Below, one piece after another: positions 23,666 through 36,487 of a DNA stretch of 64,000 nucleotides. Under the pieces are notes generated by a model. It had not been told where the DNA came from, did no database searches, and saw only the letters and a program-made list of their open reading frames with translations. Source of the DNA: Cymbidium sinense (lineage: Eukaryota > Streptophyta > Magnoliopsida > Asparagales > Orchidaceae); NCBI GenBank assembly GCA_021442155.1, contig JAKCPB010001444.1, positions 62,001-126,000 of the forward strand, given 5' to 3'. A program made the translations under genes and the position numbers. Position 1 is the first letter of the stretch. Each line of letters opens with the position of its first letter.

Positions 23666-24873
23666 AGAGTTTAGATTTAGGTTTAGGTTTATTAGGTTTT
23701 AGTATTTTGGTTTATTTTTTAATTTATTTGGTTACTTTAGGTTTAGGGTTTAGCATTTAAAGTTAGGGTTTAGGGTTTAGGGTTTTAGGGTTTATGCATT
23801 TATGGTTTAGGGTTTAGGGTTTAGGGTTTCATGTTGTAGTTTAGGGTTATTTATTTAGTTGGGTTTAGTTTTGGGGGTTTAGGTTTTACATTTTTTTTTT
23901 AGGTTGAGTTTTTTTATTTGGTTTATTTTTTTTTATTTAGTTTATTTATTTGTTTATGTTTTTTATTTTATTTTATCTTTTAGGTTTAGGTTTAGCTTTA
24001 TGCTTATTTTTTTGTCTCGCTTTATTTTTATTTTATTTTTTATGTTAAGCTTTAGGTTTAGGTTTTTATTTGATTTTTTAGGTTTAGTTTTAGGTTTTTT
24101 ATTTTAGGATTTTTTAGTTTAGATTTTTGTTTTAGTTTATTTATTTTATTTTATTTAGTTTATGGTTTCAGTTTAGTTAATTATAGGTTTAGGTTTAGGT
24201 TTTATTTATTTTAGTTTAGTTTATTTTAGTTCAAGTTTATGTTTATTTTATTTTATTTATTTTAGGTTTAATTTTTTTTTTTTAGTTTAGGGTTTAGGTT
24301 GTATTTTTTATTTATTTTTAGGTTTTATTTTTAGGTTTATTTTTTAGGTTTAAGTTATTACTTAGTTATTATTATTTTTATTATAGTTTTTTTAGATTTA
24401 GTTTTTATTTTATTTAGGTTTTTATGGTTTGGTTTATTTTATTTTTCTGTTTAGTCTAGGTTTTAATTTATTTTATTTTAGTTTAATTTCTGTTTATTGT
24501 TTTATTTTCCTTTGAGGTTTAGGTTTAGGTCTTAGTTTAGGTTTTTATTTTATTTTTCTAATTTTATTTTGGTTTATGTTTATTTATTTATTTTATTTTC
24601 AGGCTTTATTTAGTTTAGGTTTAGGTTTTACCTTGGGGTTTAGGTTTTAGTTGGCCTGGGTTTAGGTGTTTAGACTAGTGGTTTAGGTTCTGGTTGGGGT
24701 TTAGTTTAGGCTTTATGGTTTAGGGTTTAGGTTTTAGGGTTTAGGATTTAGGGTTTTATTTTTTTATTTTAGTTTGGGTGTTTGTGGTTTTATTTTAGAG
24801 TTTAGGGTTTAGGGTTTAAGGTTTAGGGTTTAGGTTTTAGGTCTTGGGTTTTAGTTTAGTTTTATGGTTTTGA
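23666..24873 (+). repeat. Telomere-derived satellite between GR-RBP copies 4 and 5
   Basis: TTTAGGG-rich to about 23890, then a T-rich variant junction (TTTTTTTTTAGGTTGAG), a TTTA-rich block to about 24640 ending with the usual unit-end signature, then about 230 bp of TTTAGGG-type DNA. The retrocopy-to-retrocopy distance is about 1630 bp. A 67-codon Phe-rich frame here is a product of the TTT-rich sequence. Confidence 0.8.
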
Positions 24874-25304
24874 ATTTTTTTTTAATAGAGAATAAATTAT
24901 ATTCAACATTTCTTCTTTTGATTTCATCAACCAAGTAACACACCAAGTTTTCTAAGACAAGAGGACATAGATCAAAAATGAGCACATAGAGCAAATCAAA
25001 ACCCTAGATAATTAGAACCATCTAATGTAAAGTTCCATAAGCAGTAGATTGGATTGGCCATTCTTCTATTTCTCCAATTTCCATCAGAACCACCCCGGCC
25101 TCTTGAGTAGTGGTATCCACCATCATATCCCTAATCTGTCCCTCCCACCTCCATAACCACCACTACTCCGACCACCACCTCCATATCCCCAGCACCTCCA
25201 TATCCCCCACCATCACTATGATAACCGCCGCCTCTGCCTTTGCCTCCACCGCCAGATCTAGACTAAGTCATTGATGGTGATGTTCTGTCAAGGTTTATTA
25301 TTCT
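24874..25304 (-). pseudogene. GR-RBP retrocopy fragment, copy 5 (keeps GNWRN ending)
   Basis: Minus-strand reading from about 25125 leftwards gives HYSRGRGGSDGNWRN, the C-terminal signature typical of plant GR-RBPs. The stop that should follow has become AGA, so the frame runs on into the 3' UTR. Gly-rich coding lies at about 25130-25250 (plus-strand CCGCCGCCTCTGCC). The RRM end at about 25260-25300 carries a short deletion that shifts the frame just after NLD. The T-run at 24876-24883 marks the poly(A) side. It is non-functional, but it fixes the identity of the family. Confidence 0.82.
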
Positions 25305-27261
25305 GGGTTTAGCTTTATTTTTATCAAGTTTATTTTTAATTTATTTAGTTACTTTAGTTTAGGTTTAGGTTTGGGGTTTAGGATTTAGCATTAGGTTGGG
25401 GGTTTAGGGTTTAGGGTTTTAGGGTTTAAGCTTTTATGGTTTAGGTTTGGTTAGATTTAGGTTTAGGGTTTAGGGTTTAGGGTTAGTTTATTTATTTTTT
25501 TTTTAAAGAAATGAATCAGTTTAGGTTTATTTAATTTATTTAATTTATTTTGTATTTTATTTTAGTTTAGTTTATTTTTTATTTTATTTTATTTTTATTT
25601 CATTTAGTTTATTTTAGTTTATTTTATGATTAGGTTTATTATTTTTTTAGTTAGGTTTTATTTTCAATTAATCTTTTAGTTTATTTTAGGTTTTATTTTT
25701 AGTTTAGGTTTATTTTTGTTTATTTTATTTAGTTTTAAGATAGTTTAGGTTTTATTTATTTAGTTTATTTTATATAGTTTATTATTTATTTTACTTTTTA
25801 TTTTATTTTATTTTATTATTTTAGTTTAGAGTTTAAGTTTATTTTTTTTATATTTTAGGTTTTAATTTATATTTTAGTTTTATTTAGTTTATTTTATTTT
25901 ATTTTATTTTATTTTGTTTATTTTATTTTATTTAGGTTTTATTCTTAGGTTTAGTTTATTTTTAGTTTAGATTACATTTTTATTTATTTATTTTATTTTA
26001 TTTATTTTATTTTAGGTTTAGGTTTAGGTTTAGTTTAGGTTTATTTTATTTAGTTCAAGTTTTATTTTTAGGTTTATTTAGTTAGTGAGTTTAGGTATAG
26101 TTGTGGAGGAAGGGTAGTTTTTGGGTCAGTGGTAGGTGTGGAGTGAGGTCAGTAGGGTTTAGGTTTTAGCTCAGGGTTATTGATTTAGAAAGGATATAGC
26201 CTGTTCAGTAGAGTTTAGGGAGGTAACCAGGATTTAGTGAGAGTTTTAGTTAGCCACAAGTTTAGGTATGCTAGGATCAGTTAGTTGGGTGTGTCATAGG
26301 GTTTTATAATTGGGCCTAGGGTGAGTTTAGGAGTTTGGGGTTTTAGGGTTTAGAGTTTAAGTTTTTTCTTAAATGCAAATAGGTTAATGTTTATTTAGTT
26401 TATTTTTTTATTTTATTTTATTTTTTTTATTTTATTTAGGTTTATTTCATATTATTTAGCTAAGTTTATTTATTATATTTTATTTATATTAGTTTAGTTT
26501 TTAATTTAGTATATTTTTTAGGTTTAGGTAGGTTTATGTTTATGTTTTGTTTAGTTATTTTATTTTATTTGGTTTAGGTTTATTTTTTCTTTTTTATAGG
26601 TTTTTTATTTTATTTTTATTTAGGTTTTAAGTTTTATTTTAGTTTATTTTTAGTTTTTTATTTTAGTTTAGTTTATTTTATAGTTTAGTTTAGTTTTATT
26701 TATTTTAGTTTTTATTTTATTTTATGTATTTTAGGTTTAGGTTTTCATAGTATTTAGGTTTTATTTTTATTTATTTTTTTATTTTAGTTTAGTTTAGGTA
26801 TTTTTATTTATTTTATAGGTTTATTTTATTTTATGTTTTATTTAGTTTTTATTTTATTTTATTTTATTTTATTTTAATTTATTTAGTTTTATTTTATTTA
26901 GGTTTTATTTTTAGTTTATTTATTTTTTACTTTAGTTTTTTCATTATTTTAATTTAGTTTATCTATATTTTTCTTATTTTTTAGGTTTAGGTTAGGTTAT
27001 TTTAGTTTTGTTTTATTTTATTTATTTAAGTTTTTTTTTTTATTTATTTTTTTAGATTTTATTTATTAGGTTTAGTTTTATAGGTTTAGGGTTTAGGGTT
27101 TAGCTTGGGTTTAGGGTTTAGGTTTTAGGGTTTAGGGTTTGGGGTTTTAGGGTTTATGGTTTAGGGTTGGTTTTAGGTTTAGAGTTTAAAGTTTAGGGTT
27201 TTAAAGTTTTTTATTAGTGTTTTGTTTTTGGGTTAGTTTGGGTTTAGTTTGTGGATTTTGG
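25305..27261 (+). repeat. Telomere-derived satellite, two units
   Basis: TTTAGGG block to about 25490, junction motif at 25495-25528, TTTA-rich block to about 26080, an atypical G-rich patch at 26080-26340, second junction motif at 26361-26390, TTTA-rich block to about 27080, TTTAGGG block to 27261. The period between junctions is about 866 bp. Confidence 0.8.
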
Positions 27262-27328
27262 TTTTTATTTTTAAGAGAACAAATTCATATTCAACATTTC
27301 TTCTTTTCGATTTCATCAAACAAGTATC
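27262..27328 (-). pseudogene. GR-RBP retrocopy fragment, copy 6 (only the 3' UTR end)
   Basis: Only about 65 bp of the shared 3' UTR remain (plus-strand GAGAACAAATTCATATTCAAC and CGATTTCATCAA). The sequence then changes, inside the retrocopy, to the noncoding part of retroelement copy B. This is a clear breakpoint. Confidence 0.75.
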
Positions 27329-30300
27329 ATTAGGGAGTAATCAAATGACCTTAGCTTAGCTAAAGTCTCGTATTCCCTTGATGTCTAGTCTATATACCCA
27401 TTTCCATTCAATCTCATATAAATCAACACATGAATGAGGAAAGAACCCATCATTCATACACTTAGCTATTTATGCATTTCTTATGTACTTATAAATAACA
27501 TCATAACACATTATTATTAATTTATAAGCTTTTCAAAAATACATTTGGAATTAATAGTGATAATAGCCACACATATATTTAATTAAATCAACAGATGCTT
27601 TCTAACATAAATGAATCCACTTTATTTTACTTCATTTTGAAAAGTTGGATGCATGGATTCAAATGGCATACCAAATTTAACATGATTGGAAAGAAGATAA
27701 TCAAATATAAGCATGTGATTCACTCAACCAAAATAGTTTTGAAGGACAATCAAATCAAATAAGATTATTTAAAGCAAACCAAAGCTTCTTTATTAATTAA
27801 GTTATTTGATTTGATTTAGAGGAGAAGAGAAATCATTACTTGTTGTTTTAAACTCATTCTCACATTAGTGATTATTTAATTTAAGAAAATATAATTAAGT
27901 TTATTTTAGTTAACTAAGTTGAACCCTTAATTAGATGAATTAATTATTATGACAACATGATACATGCATGGAATATAAACTGTAAATGATCTTAGAAAAA
28001 TAAAAGGGGCCTAATGCACAATGATTAGTAGTTAATGAAATTAAGAGACTTAATTAATTACTCTTATGGTTTTCCCACACATATGGACTAACCATAATTT
28101 CATTAGACTCCATTAGGTTATTAAACACCTAAAGATCTACCCCATGATTTAATTAATTAGGTTTGTTGTGATTATGATTTCAATTTGATTAAGTGATTTA
28201 ATTAATTTCATTTTAAAAAAGGGTGAAATGAACTTAGGAAAGGGTCCCAACCCTATTCCTTAGTTTACTCACTATTGAACAATAATTAATAAACTTAATT
28301 AACCACTTTGTTAATCATCATGGGATTAATTAATCATTGACTAACTTAAAAGAGTAGTTAAGGTTTAATTAGTCAATTTTCCTAATTGGGTGAGCAATAA
28401 ATCCCAAGAAAATTATGGGAGGCAGAGGTCATCCCATTAAATTAACCCACAAAATTTGGGATTAATAATAATTAAGGTGTAATTAAGCTAATAAACTTTC
28501 AATTAAACCTTAATAAAACCTTAATTACTATTCAAAATAAGTTAAGATCATTTTTAATTATTTCTCTTTTGAAATACCTATAAAATAAGTATTTATTTGC
28601 ATTTTTTTTCTCTATGTGTTTTATGATTTTTATAAGTTTCAACCATTAAAAATGATTAATTAGGCTTAGTAAAGCCTAATTCTATTGGCACCATATGGCA
28701 CGTTGACGCGTTGCACTTTCCACGTGGTGCCATGGGATTGACTACTTAAAACTTACCCGACTCAATGCCTACATGGAGAAATGGGGAAGGCTATGAACCG
28801 ATAATTTGGATCAATTCCTTAATGGTTCACTTGGAAGCCTACGAATCGATGATTTGGAGCTTGACTTTGATTGAAGTTCCTTCGGTGCTCGGGAAGCTTG
28901 AGAGATGATTCGATCATGCTCGACGAGACCTAGGGAAGGTGCATGAAAAGTTAATTTGAGTTTGATGGAGAAATGGGGAAGTTAGGCCAGAAATGGGAGT
29001 GTTCTATTTCAGGACGGATGGGAATAAGATTTTTTGATCGAGGAACGAGCTTGGGAGCTTAGGGAATGGCTCTAGTAGCTCATCTTGGGTAACTAGTGCT
29101 CTGAGGAATGATTTTTATGTGTGTTTTAGTGGAAATGAGGGGGTGGATACCCACCATTATCTTGATCGGACGGTGGAATCAAATTTGGCTTCTAATGGCC
29201 GTTCGGCCATCTAAACGAGTCTTAGGTTAAAGGGAGGAGGTAAGTTGGATCGGCTTGGTTGGTCGAAGGTGTGGAGGTGGCTGCCAAAGAGAAATAATGG
29301 GTGTCCTATGAGTTTCAAATGCTCCAATGTGGAGGGTGAGGTGATTTCACCTCCCATGGGTCATGACCGACCCAACCACCCCTTGGGTCAGGTTAGGTAG
29401 TGTCATAGGTGCCTCGGTGAACCATTGGGAGAGTACCAAGTGGCCAATGAATGGAAATGACCACTTACATGGGTGATTTGGCTCATGTGATGCCCTTGAC
29501 CCAAGGGTAGAATGATCATTTGGCATTGGATTTGATTTTGATAAATAAAAGTGGGTTAGCCCAAATTTCAAGTCAATTGGATTTGATATTGTTAGGTTTG
29601 GCTCCATTTGACACATTTCGGTCAAATTGGGTTAGTTTGAGTCAAGTTGACCAATTGGTCAAATTCGATCAAACCAGGGCTTGGTCAAGTTCATATGATC
29701 ATTTAGGATGTTTCGGTTTAGTTTGGCTTAGATTTGATTTTGGCTCATTTGAATTCATTTGGGCCAAATCGGTTAAGTTTACCAATTTGACCAAACTAAC
29801 CAAATTAGCTTGGGCTGGGAGTTGGTTTGGGTTAAGTTGACCAACTGAAGATGATTGTAGGCTGTGGTTTCAATTTATTTGGATTTAGTTTTGATTTAGG
29901 CCAACTTGAACCTTTAAGTCAATTTGGGCTAAGTGGGTCAATTGGGTTCAATTGGGTCTAATCATGACTTTGGTCAAGTTCAATAATCAATTTGGAATGA
30001 ACTTGAGCCATTGGTTGCAATTAATTTGGTTAATATTTTGATTTGAACCAATTTGGTCTTTTAGGTAAATTTGGGTCAACTTGGGTTTGGTTTGACTCAA
30101 TTGAAGGTCAAGTCATAATCACATATTGATTTTGATTCGGTATGAATCATTGGTTTCAAGGTATTTGGCTTCTTACTTTGGAGGTTGTAAGTCTGCTATG
30201 CTTTCCTTCCTTACATAGCCATTGCACACTGACGAGCACTTGTTATGGTAGCCTTACTACGGTGCTACCCTCATCGACACAACACAAAGTTACCTTCCTT
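27329..30300 (+). mobile_element. Ty3/gypsy composite, copy B (internally deleted)
   Basis: The left end starts inside the ~265-bp repeat zone of the LTR-like region (compare 35060). It follows copy C (35060-38340) through the promoter-like stretch and the TTGGTCAA-rich part to about 30170. There it jumps to about 100 bp of the 3' region (30171-30270 resembles 19190-19275) and about 20 bp resembling 19048, then meets satellite at about 30300. Pol is absent. An open frame of 106 codons at 29520-29840 and its complement are side effects of TTTGGTT-rich DNA. Confidence 0.75.
28715..28755 (+). promoter_or_regulatory. Putative retroelement promoter with G-box, copy B
   Basis: CCACGTGG at 28720-28727 contains a CACGTG G-box. 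TACTTAAAA follows at 28743-28751. The same pairing occurs in copy C. G-boxes bind plant bZIP and bHLH factors; the role here is inferred. Confidence 0.45.
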
Positions 30301-32851
30301 AGTTTGGTTTAAGTATTTTTATTTAATTTATTTTTAGCTTTTATTTTGTTTAGGTTTATGTTTTTAGAGTTTTAGGGTTTATGGTTTAGGGTTTGAGATT
30401 TAGGGTTTTAGGGTTTAGTGTTTTAGGGTTTAGGGTTTAGCATTTAAGCATTAGGGTTTAGGGTTTTAGGGTTTAAGGTTTAGGGTGTAGGGTTTGCACA
30501 GTTTTAGGTTATTTAGGATTTAGGTTTAGGTGGTGGCTTTAGGTTGGTTTTAAAGAAGGTTAGGGTGGGTTTAGGATCAGTTTTAGAGGCTTATTTAGGA
30601 TTTTGGGTTGGACTTAGGCCTAGGTTTAGGGGGTTTAGGGTTATTAGTGTTTAGGGCCCAGGGTTTAGAGTTTGGTTTAGGGTTAGTGGGTTGTGGAGGG
30701 TTGTGGTTTATGGTTAATTAGGTATTTGTTTAGGTTTAGGGTTTAGGAGTTTAGGGTAGAATTTAGGGTTTATAGTTTTTTTAAAATTTACAAACCGATT
30801 AGGTTTATTTAGTTTTTTTAGTTTATTTTTTATTTATTTTAATTTAATTTATTTTTTATTATTATTGAGGTTTATTTTTTATTTTTATTTAGTTTGGTTT
30901 ATTTATTTTAGGATTATTTATTTATTTTAGGTTTTTTATTTTAGTCTATTTTTTAGGTTTAGGTTTAGGTTATGTTTATTTTTTAGTTTAGTTTTATTTC
31001 TATTTTATTTTTAAGGTTTAGGTTTTATTTTTTATTTTTATGTTTAGTAGGTTTCTATTTTAGGTTTTTTTTAGGTTTATTTTTAATTTATTTTAGGTTT
31101 AGGTTTAGGTTTTATTTCTTTCAGTTTAGTTTATTTTAGTTTAGGTTTTAGTTGATTTTATTTTGTATATTTTAGTTTCAATTTAGGATTAGTTTTTATT
31201 TTTAATTTAGGATTTGTGTTTTATTTTTTATTTATTTTTAGGTATAGGATTTTATTTAGTTTTTATTTTATTTTAGGTTTATTTTATTTATTTTTTGTTT
31301 AGTTTTTATTTTATTTATGTTTTTTATTTTTAATTTTATTATATTTTTTAGTTTAATTTAGATTTTTATTTATTTTATGTTAGTTTAGATTTGATTTTTT
31401 ATTTTATTTTATTTTTTATGTTTAGTTTGTTTTATTATTTATTTTTTATTTTATTTAGGTTTTGTTTTTTTATTTATTTTATTTTTTGGTTTTATTTAAT
31501 TTAGGTTTAGGTTTTTAAGTTTTAGGGTTTAGAGTTTAAGGTTTGGGTTTAGGGTTTACAGTTTAGGGTTTAGGATTTGGGGTTTATGGTTCAGGATTTA
31601 TGGTTTAGGGTTTGTTTAGGGTTTAGTGTTTGGGGTTCAGGGTTTATGGTTTAGGGTTGTATTTTTTTAGAGTTTAGATGTTAGTTTCATGATTTAGGTT
31701 TAGGGTTTAGGGTTTAGAATTTAGTGTTTAGGGTTTTAGGATTTTTTTAAAAAAATTTAATTAAACTGGTAGGTTTAGGTTTTTAGTTAATTTTTTTTTA
31801 ATTTATTTTAATTTATTTTAATTTAATTTATTTTTTATTTTTATTTAGGTTTATTTTTTTCTTTTTTATTTAGTGTGGTTTACTTATTTTAGTTTAGGAG
31901 TTTCATTTTAGTTTATTTTTTAGCTTTAGGTTTAGGTTATGTTAATTTTTTTTTAGTTTATTTTATTTTTTATTTTTAAGTATTTAAGTTTATTAGGGTT
32001 TTTTTTTTAGTTTTTAGTTTTAAGTTTATTTTAGGTTTTTTATTTTAGTTTAGGGTTTAAGTTTATTTTTAGGTTTATTTATTTTATTTTAGTTTTAGGT
32101 TTAGTTTATTTTAGGTTTAGGTTTAGGTTTTATTTATTTTATTTATTATTTTTTATATTTATTTTATTTTGTTTATTTTATTTTATTTTTTTTATGTTTA
32201 TTTTATTTTTATTTATTTTTAGTTTATTTTTTTGTTTTATTTTCTAATTTAGTTTAAGTTTTATTTATTTTATTTTAGTTTAGTTTTATTTTTATTTTAT
32301 TTTATTTTTACATTCATTTAGGTTTAGGTTTAGGTTAAGGTTTAGAAGGTTTTATTTTCTTTTATTTTTATTTTAGGTTTAGTTTTATTTATTTTATTTT
32401 AAGTTTTATTTAGTTTAGGTTTAAGTTTTATATTTTTAGGGTTTTTTTTAGTGTTTTGTGTTTGGGGTTTAGGGTTTAGTTTGGGGTTTAATGTTTAGTT
32501 TAGTGTTTAGGATTTATGGTAGGGTTGGGTTTAGGGTTTAGGGTTTAGGGTTCAGGTTTTAAGGTTTAGGGTTTAGAGTTTAGGGTTGTAGGTTTAGGGT
32601 TTAGGGTTTAGGGTTTAGGGTTTAGGGTTAGATTTAGGGTTTAAGGTTTAGGGTTAGGTTCTTTTATATTAAGTAAACTCGTAGGTTTAAGTTTATTTAT
32701 TTATTTAGTTTATTTTTTATTTATTTTAGTTTATTTTATTTTTTATTTTAATTTAGGTTAATTTATATATTTTTTGTTTAGTTTATGTATTTTAGGTTAA
32801 TTTATTTTAGCTTAGGTTTTTTTAGTTTATTTTTTAGGTTTAGGTTTATTT
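30301..32851 (+). repeat. Telomere-derived satellite, about two and a half units
   Basis: Junction motifs at 30775-30808, 31742-31780 and 32659-32690 give periods of about 967 and 917 bp. Clean TTTAGGG runs lie at about 32590-32635. Around 30500-30720 the repeat is more G-rich and irregular. The last TTTA block is cut after about 160 bp by the left end of copy C. Confidence 0.8.
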
Positions 32852-33442
32852 CTATATAAAAATAACAGCTCTAGTTGTTCTGATCCTTTCCTTTCTAATT
32901 CAGAGTCATACTATCCTTCTCTGAATCAATTAGGTTCACCTCTTGAGATTGGCTTGGAGTCAACTAACTTTATGGATCCCGTAAGAGAAGTTGTAGGCAT
33001 GTCCGATGAGAAGGTAGAACTTTTCATAAGCTCATCATTCCAAAAAGTCATTGAAATCAACCTACGCAGTGACAAAGTTCTACCTCCTAGGGTAGCACCT
33101 CAAGATAAAGCTAAGCAAGTCATTAGTTCTAGTGAGCAGATAGCCCCTCCATAGGATGCTCCATCAATGGATATGCTTGTGGAGGACCAAGCTAGAGTTG
33201 ATTACATTGTCCTAGCTCACCTTAGAATGTTTCCAGCTAAGTTAAGCATATACAACGCCCTTATCTTATCCAAAGAGATGAGAGAATCTCTAATCAAGGC
33301 ATTACTTGATCTAGAGATATGCTTAGCTCAGCTGACCACTATTAAAGAGGAGGCATGCCACTCAAAGGACATCTTACGAGTTACATTCAGCGATGAAGAC
33401 TTACTCTTAGGGATGGTCGAGCATAACTGCCTCTTTACATAA
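32852..33442 (+). pseudogene. Ty3/gypsy protease N-terminal region with one in-frame stop
   Basis: One reading frame is open from about 32852 to the TAA at 33440-33442 apart from a TAG at 33152-33154. It starts with a Ser/Asn-rich stretch and continues DYIVLAHLRMFPAKLSIYNA, then LSKEMRESLIKAL, and ends with TFSDEDLLLGMVEHN. This is the segment that precedes the aspartic protease active site in plant Ty3/gypsy elements (usually YxALxLSxELRxALIxAL and FTDEDLLLG-HNRPLYV). A one-base shift at about 33437 would give PLYI, so decay begins here. The active-site DSG/DGG box is not found. The first codon of the second half is in frame with the first, so it is one coding region. Confidence 0.75.
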
Positions 33443-33961
33443 TATGTTTTGAGTTGAAATTTAATTAGATTACTAAGGCTTATAATCCACCAACACAATG
33501 TTGTAGGAATGCCTAAGAGGTGAGGATTTATGCTCGTAGCCTGAAGGAAATAGCTACCTCATATCCTAAATTTATGGAGCTTTAGTACAAGCTAAAGCAT
33601 GACCTAAATCTAAGCAACAGTGGACATAAGGGTTTACCTCCACAAGAGAGAATAAATTATCCGGCTAAGCCTACCTATCCTAACTTTGCTTATGCTTAAG
33701 AATTTAAGCAACTTGTAAAAAGAGCATTCAGATATATAGTTAAGCATCCCTTAAGCTTAATCCCCGACAGAAAACATCATTAGGCTAATATTGGCCTATC
33801 ATCTAGTCTACGAAGCATACACCCTAACATCCAATCTAAAATAATATATTATAAAACAAAACATAGTTCACATCATACACCATCCTAACTTAGAGCTAGA
33901 AGTGCTAACTTAATTCTAATGTGTGTATTAAGGCTTGTATGGTAAGCCTTATGAGGCATTA
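33443..33961 (+). other. Unassigned stretch with weak coding character
   Basis: Short readable pieces occur, for example ARSLKEIATSYPKFMEL at about 33530-33580 and HKGLPPQERINYPAKPTYPN at about 33625-33690, separated by stops. I do not recognise the family. It has no counterpart elsewhere in the window. It may be more of the upstream retroelement (gag or linker) or another insertion. Confidence 0.35.
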
Positions 33962-34429
33962 GTGTTGAATTTTGTAAGTGTAGAAGGATTCAATTTAACA
34001 TGAAAGGTTAATTTCACTTGAAGTAGTTTAATTGATTTGAGAATTTTAATTTATGTTTTCTTTTGTTTCATTTTATTACACTTAGCAACTAAGTGTTATA
34101 AAGAGAGGAAAAAAGGATTTATCTTTTTAATCCCTACCTTAAGTCACTTTCTAAAGTATATTAATATGATTTTGTTCTCTTTAGTGAATGGCTTATTAAA
34201 TGATATAATTAATCATAAGTTTAGATTTCCTTTAAATAAACCTATTTAAAATAAAATATATCTTAAGATTAATTGAATTGAATTACTACCACATGACATA
34301 TATTAAACCATTCCTTTCCATCACATGTAATATACATATTATTTAATTCTAAGTGTATCTATACATGCAACATATTTTAGAACACTTAAATGATGAATGT
34401 ATGTGTATGTTTAGAACTTATATTTTATT

Positions 34430-35165
34430 TGGTTGAATTATTTAAACGTATTAATTTAAAACTTTATCCAAATTCTTATACAAAAAGGATATAAGAATGA
34501 AATTAAATAGGCATGTGCCATTGTTAAATCAGGGAAGTGAGGTAATCAAATGACCTCCTTGGAGATAGCTAAAGTCTCATATTCTCGGGATTTTTAGACT
34601 ATATACCTATTTTCATTCAAACATATGTAAATTCGTATACATGAACATAGGAAGTAAGCTCTAAATTATATGGCTAATTATATTAACCACTTAGTCAATT
34701 ATGAATGCATGCAATTTTAATGTAAAATGGGATTTTTATTCACTAATCACATATACATATACATGTACAAAGATATAGGCAAGTACGTGTCGTTGCTAAA
34801 CAAAGAGAAGTGAGGTAATCAAATGACCTCTTTGCGGCTAACTAAAGCCTCGTATTCCTGAGATGTCTAGACTATATACTTGGTTTTCGTGGACACAAAT
34901 GGATGTATACATAAATGAGGGAATGAAAATCATGTAAAGATTGCATATTTTATTTGATTGAATCATTTATATATATATATGAATTAAAGCTCTATCCAAA
35001 TTCTAATGTTGAAATAAATAAGAATGAAATTAAATGGGTATGTGCCATTGTTAAACTAGGGAAGTGAGGTAATGCAATGAAATCCTTGTGGCTAGCTAAA
35101 GCCTCGTGTTCCCAGGATGTCCAGACTCTATACCCATTACCATTCAATCTTATATAAATCAACTC
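34430..35165 (+). repeat. Three degenerate ~265-bp tandem repeats
   Basis: GAAGTGAGGTAATCAAATGA at about 34532, a near copy at about 34808 and a further one at about 35060 are each followed by AGCTAAAG-CTCGTATTC, then GTCTAGACTATATAC. The ATTAAATGGGTATGTGCCA-like lead-in is shared by the first and third. Copy B begins in the last repeat. Confidence 0.75.
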
Positions 35166-36487
35166 ATGAATAGAGGAAAGAGAACTCAACATTCATACAC
35201 TTAAGCTATAGGCACATGCATTTCTTATGTTTTTATAACTAGCATCATAACACATATTATTGTTCATTTATAAGCTTTTGAAAAATGCATTTGGATCTAA
35301 TAGTGATAATAGTCACGCATAAATTAAATTAAATCAACACATGCAAGTTTACATAAAGAAAATCCATTTTATTTTACTTGATTTTGAAAAGATGGATGCT
35401 TGAATTCAATGGCATACCAAATTTAACATGATTGGAAAGAGGACAATCAAATATAAGCTTATGATTCATTCAACCAAACTAGTTCTTAAAGATAATCAAA
35501 TCAAATAAGATTATTTAAAGCAATGATCACTTTCTATTTTGATTTGATTTAAAAAGGAGGAGAGCAATGATCACTTTCTATTTTAAACCCATTCCCACAT
35601 TAGTGATTTGATTTAATTTAATAAAATGTAATTAAGTTGATTTTATGGGTTAATTAAGTTGAACACTTAATTAGATGAATTAATTACCCTTACCTATGTC
35701 ACCTTAAAGTAATTAACTAAATAATTATGAGCCAACATGATATGCATGGAAAATAAACTTGCAATGATCCTAGGAAATAAAAGGGGCCTAATGCAATTGG
35801 CATGATTAATAGTTAATTAAGGGACTTAATTAATTACTCTTATGGTTTTCCACACATGTGGACTAACCATAATTTCATTAAACTCTTTAGGTTATTAAAC
35901 ACCTAAAGATCTACCCCATGATTTCATTAATTAAGGTCTGATGTGATTATGATTTCAATTTGATTAAGTGATTTAATTAATTATTTAAATCTTAATTAAT
36001 TTCATTTTAAAAAAAGGGTGAAATGAACTTAGGGAAAAGGGTCCCAACCATATTCCTTAGTTCACTTACTATTGAAGAAAGATTAAAAAACTTAATTAAC
36101 CAATTTATTATTGTTCATGGGTTTAACTTAAAAGCATAGTTAAGGTTTTATTAGTCAATTTTCCTAATTAAGTAAGCAATAAAACCCAAAAAAATCATGG
36201 GAGCTAGAGGTCATCCCATTAAATAAACCCACAAATTTTGGGATTAATTGCTCAAGTAATTAATGAGTAATTAAGTTAATAAATTTTGTAATTAAACCTT
36301 AATTACTATTCAAATTTAGTTTAGATTATTTTTAATTAATTCTCCTTTAAAATATCTTTAAAATGAGTATTTATTTGCATTTTTTTTATTTCTCTATGAT
36401 TTTTAGATGTTTTAACTATTAAAAATGATTAATTAAGCCTAATTAAAGCATAATCCTATTGGTGCCACATGGCACACTGATGCGGTT

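Noticed and set aside
23904..24107. Small Phe-rich membrane protein (67 codons)
   Set aside because: The frame is produced by TTT/TTA-rich satellite; the neighbouring units do not keep it open and there is no start context or other gene signal.
34430..35165. CRISPR-like array
   Set aside because: Repeats are ~265 bp, contiguous and only three, within a plant retroelement; no short repeats with unique spacers.
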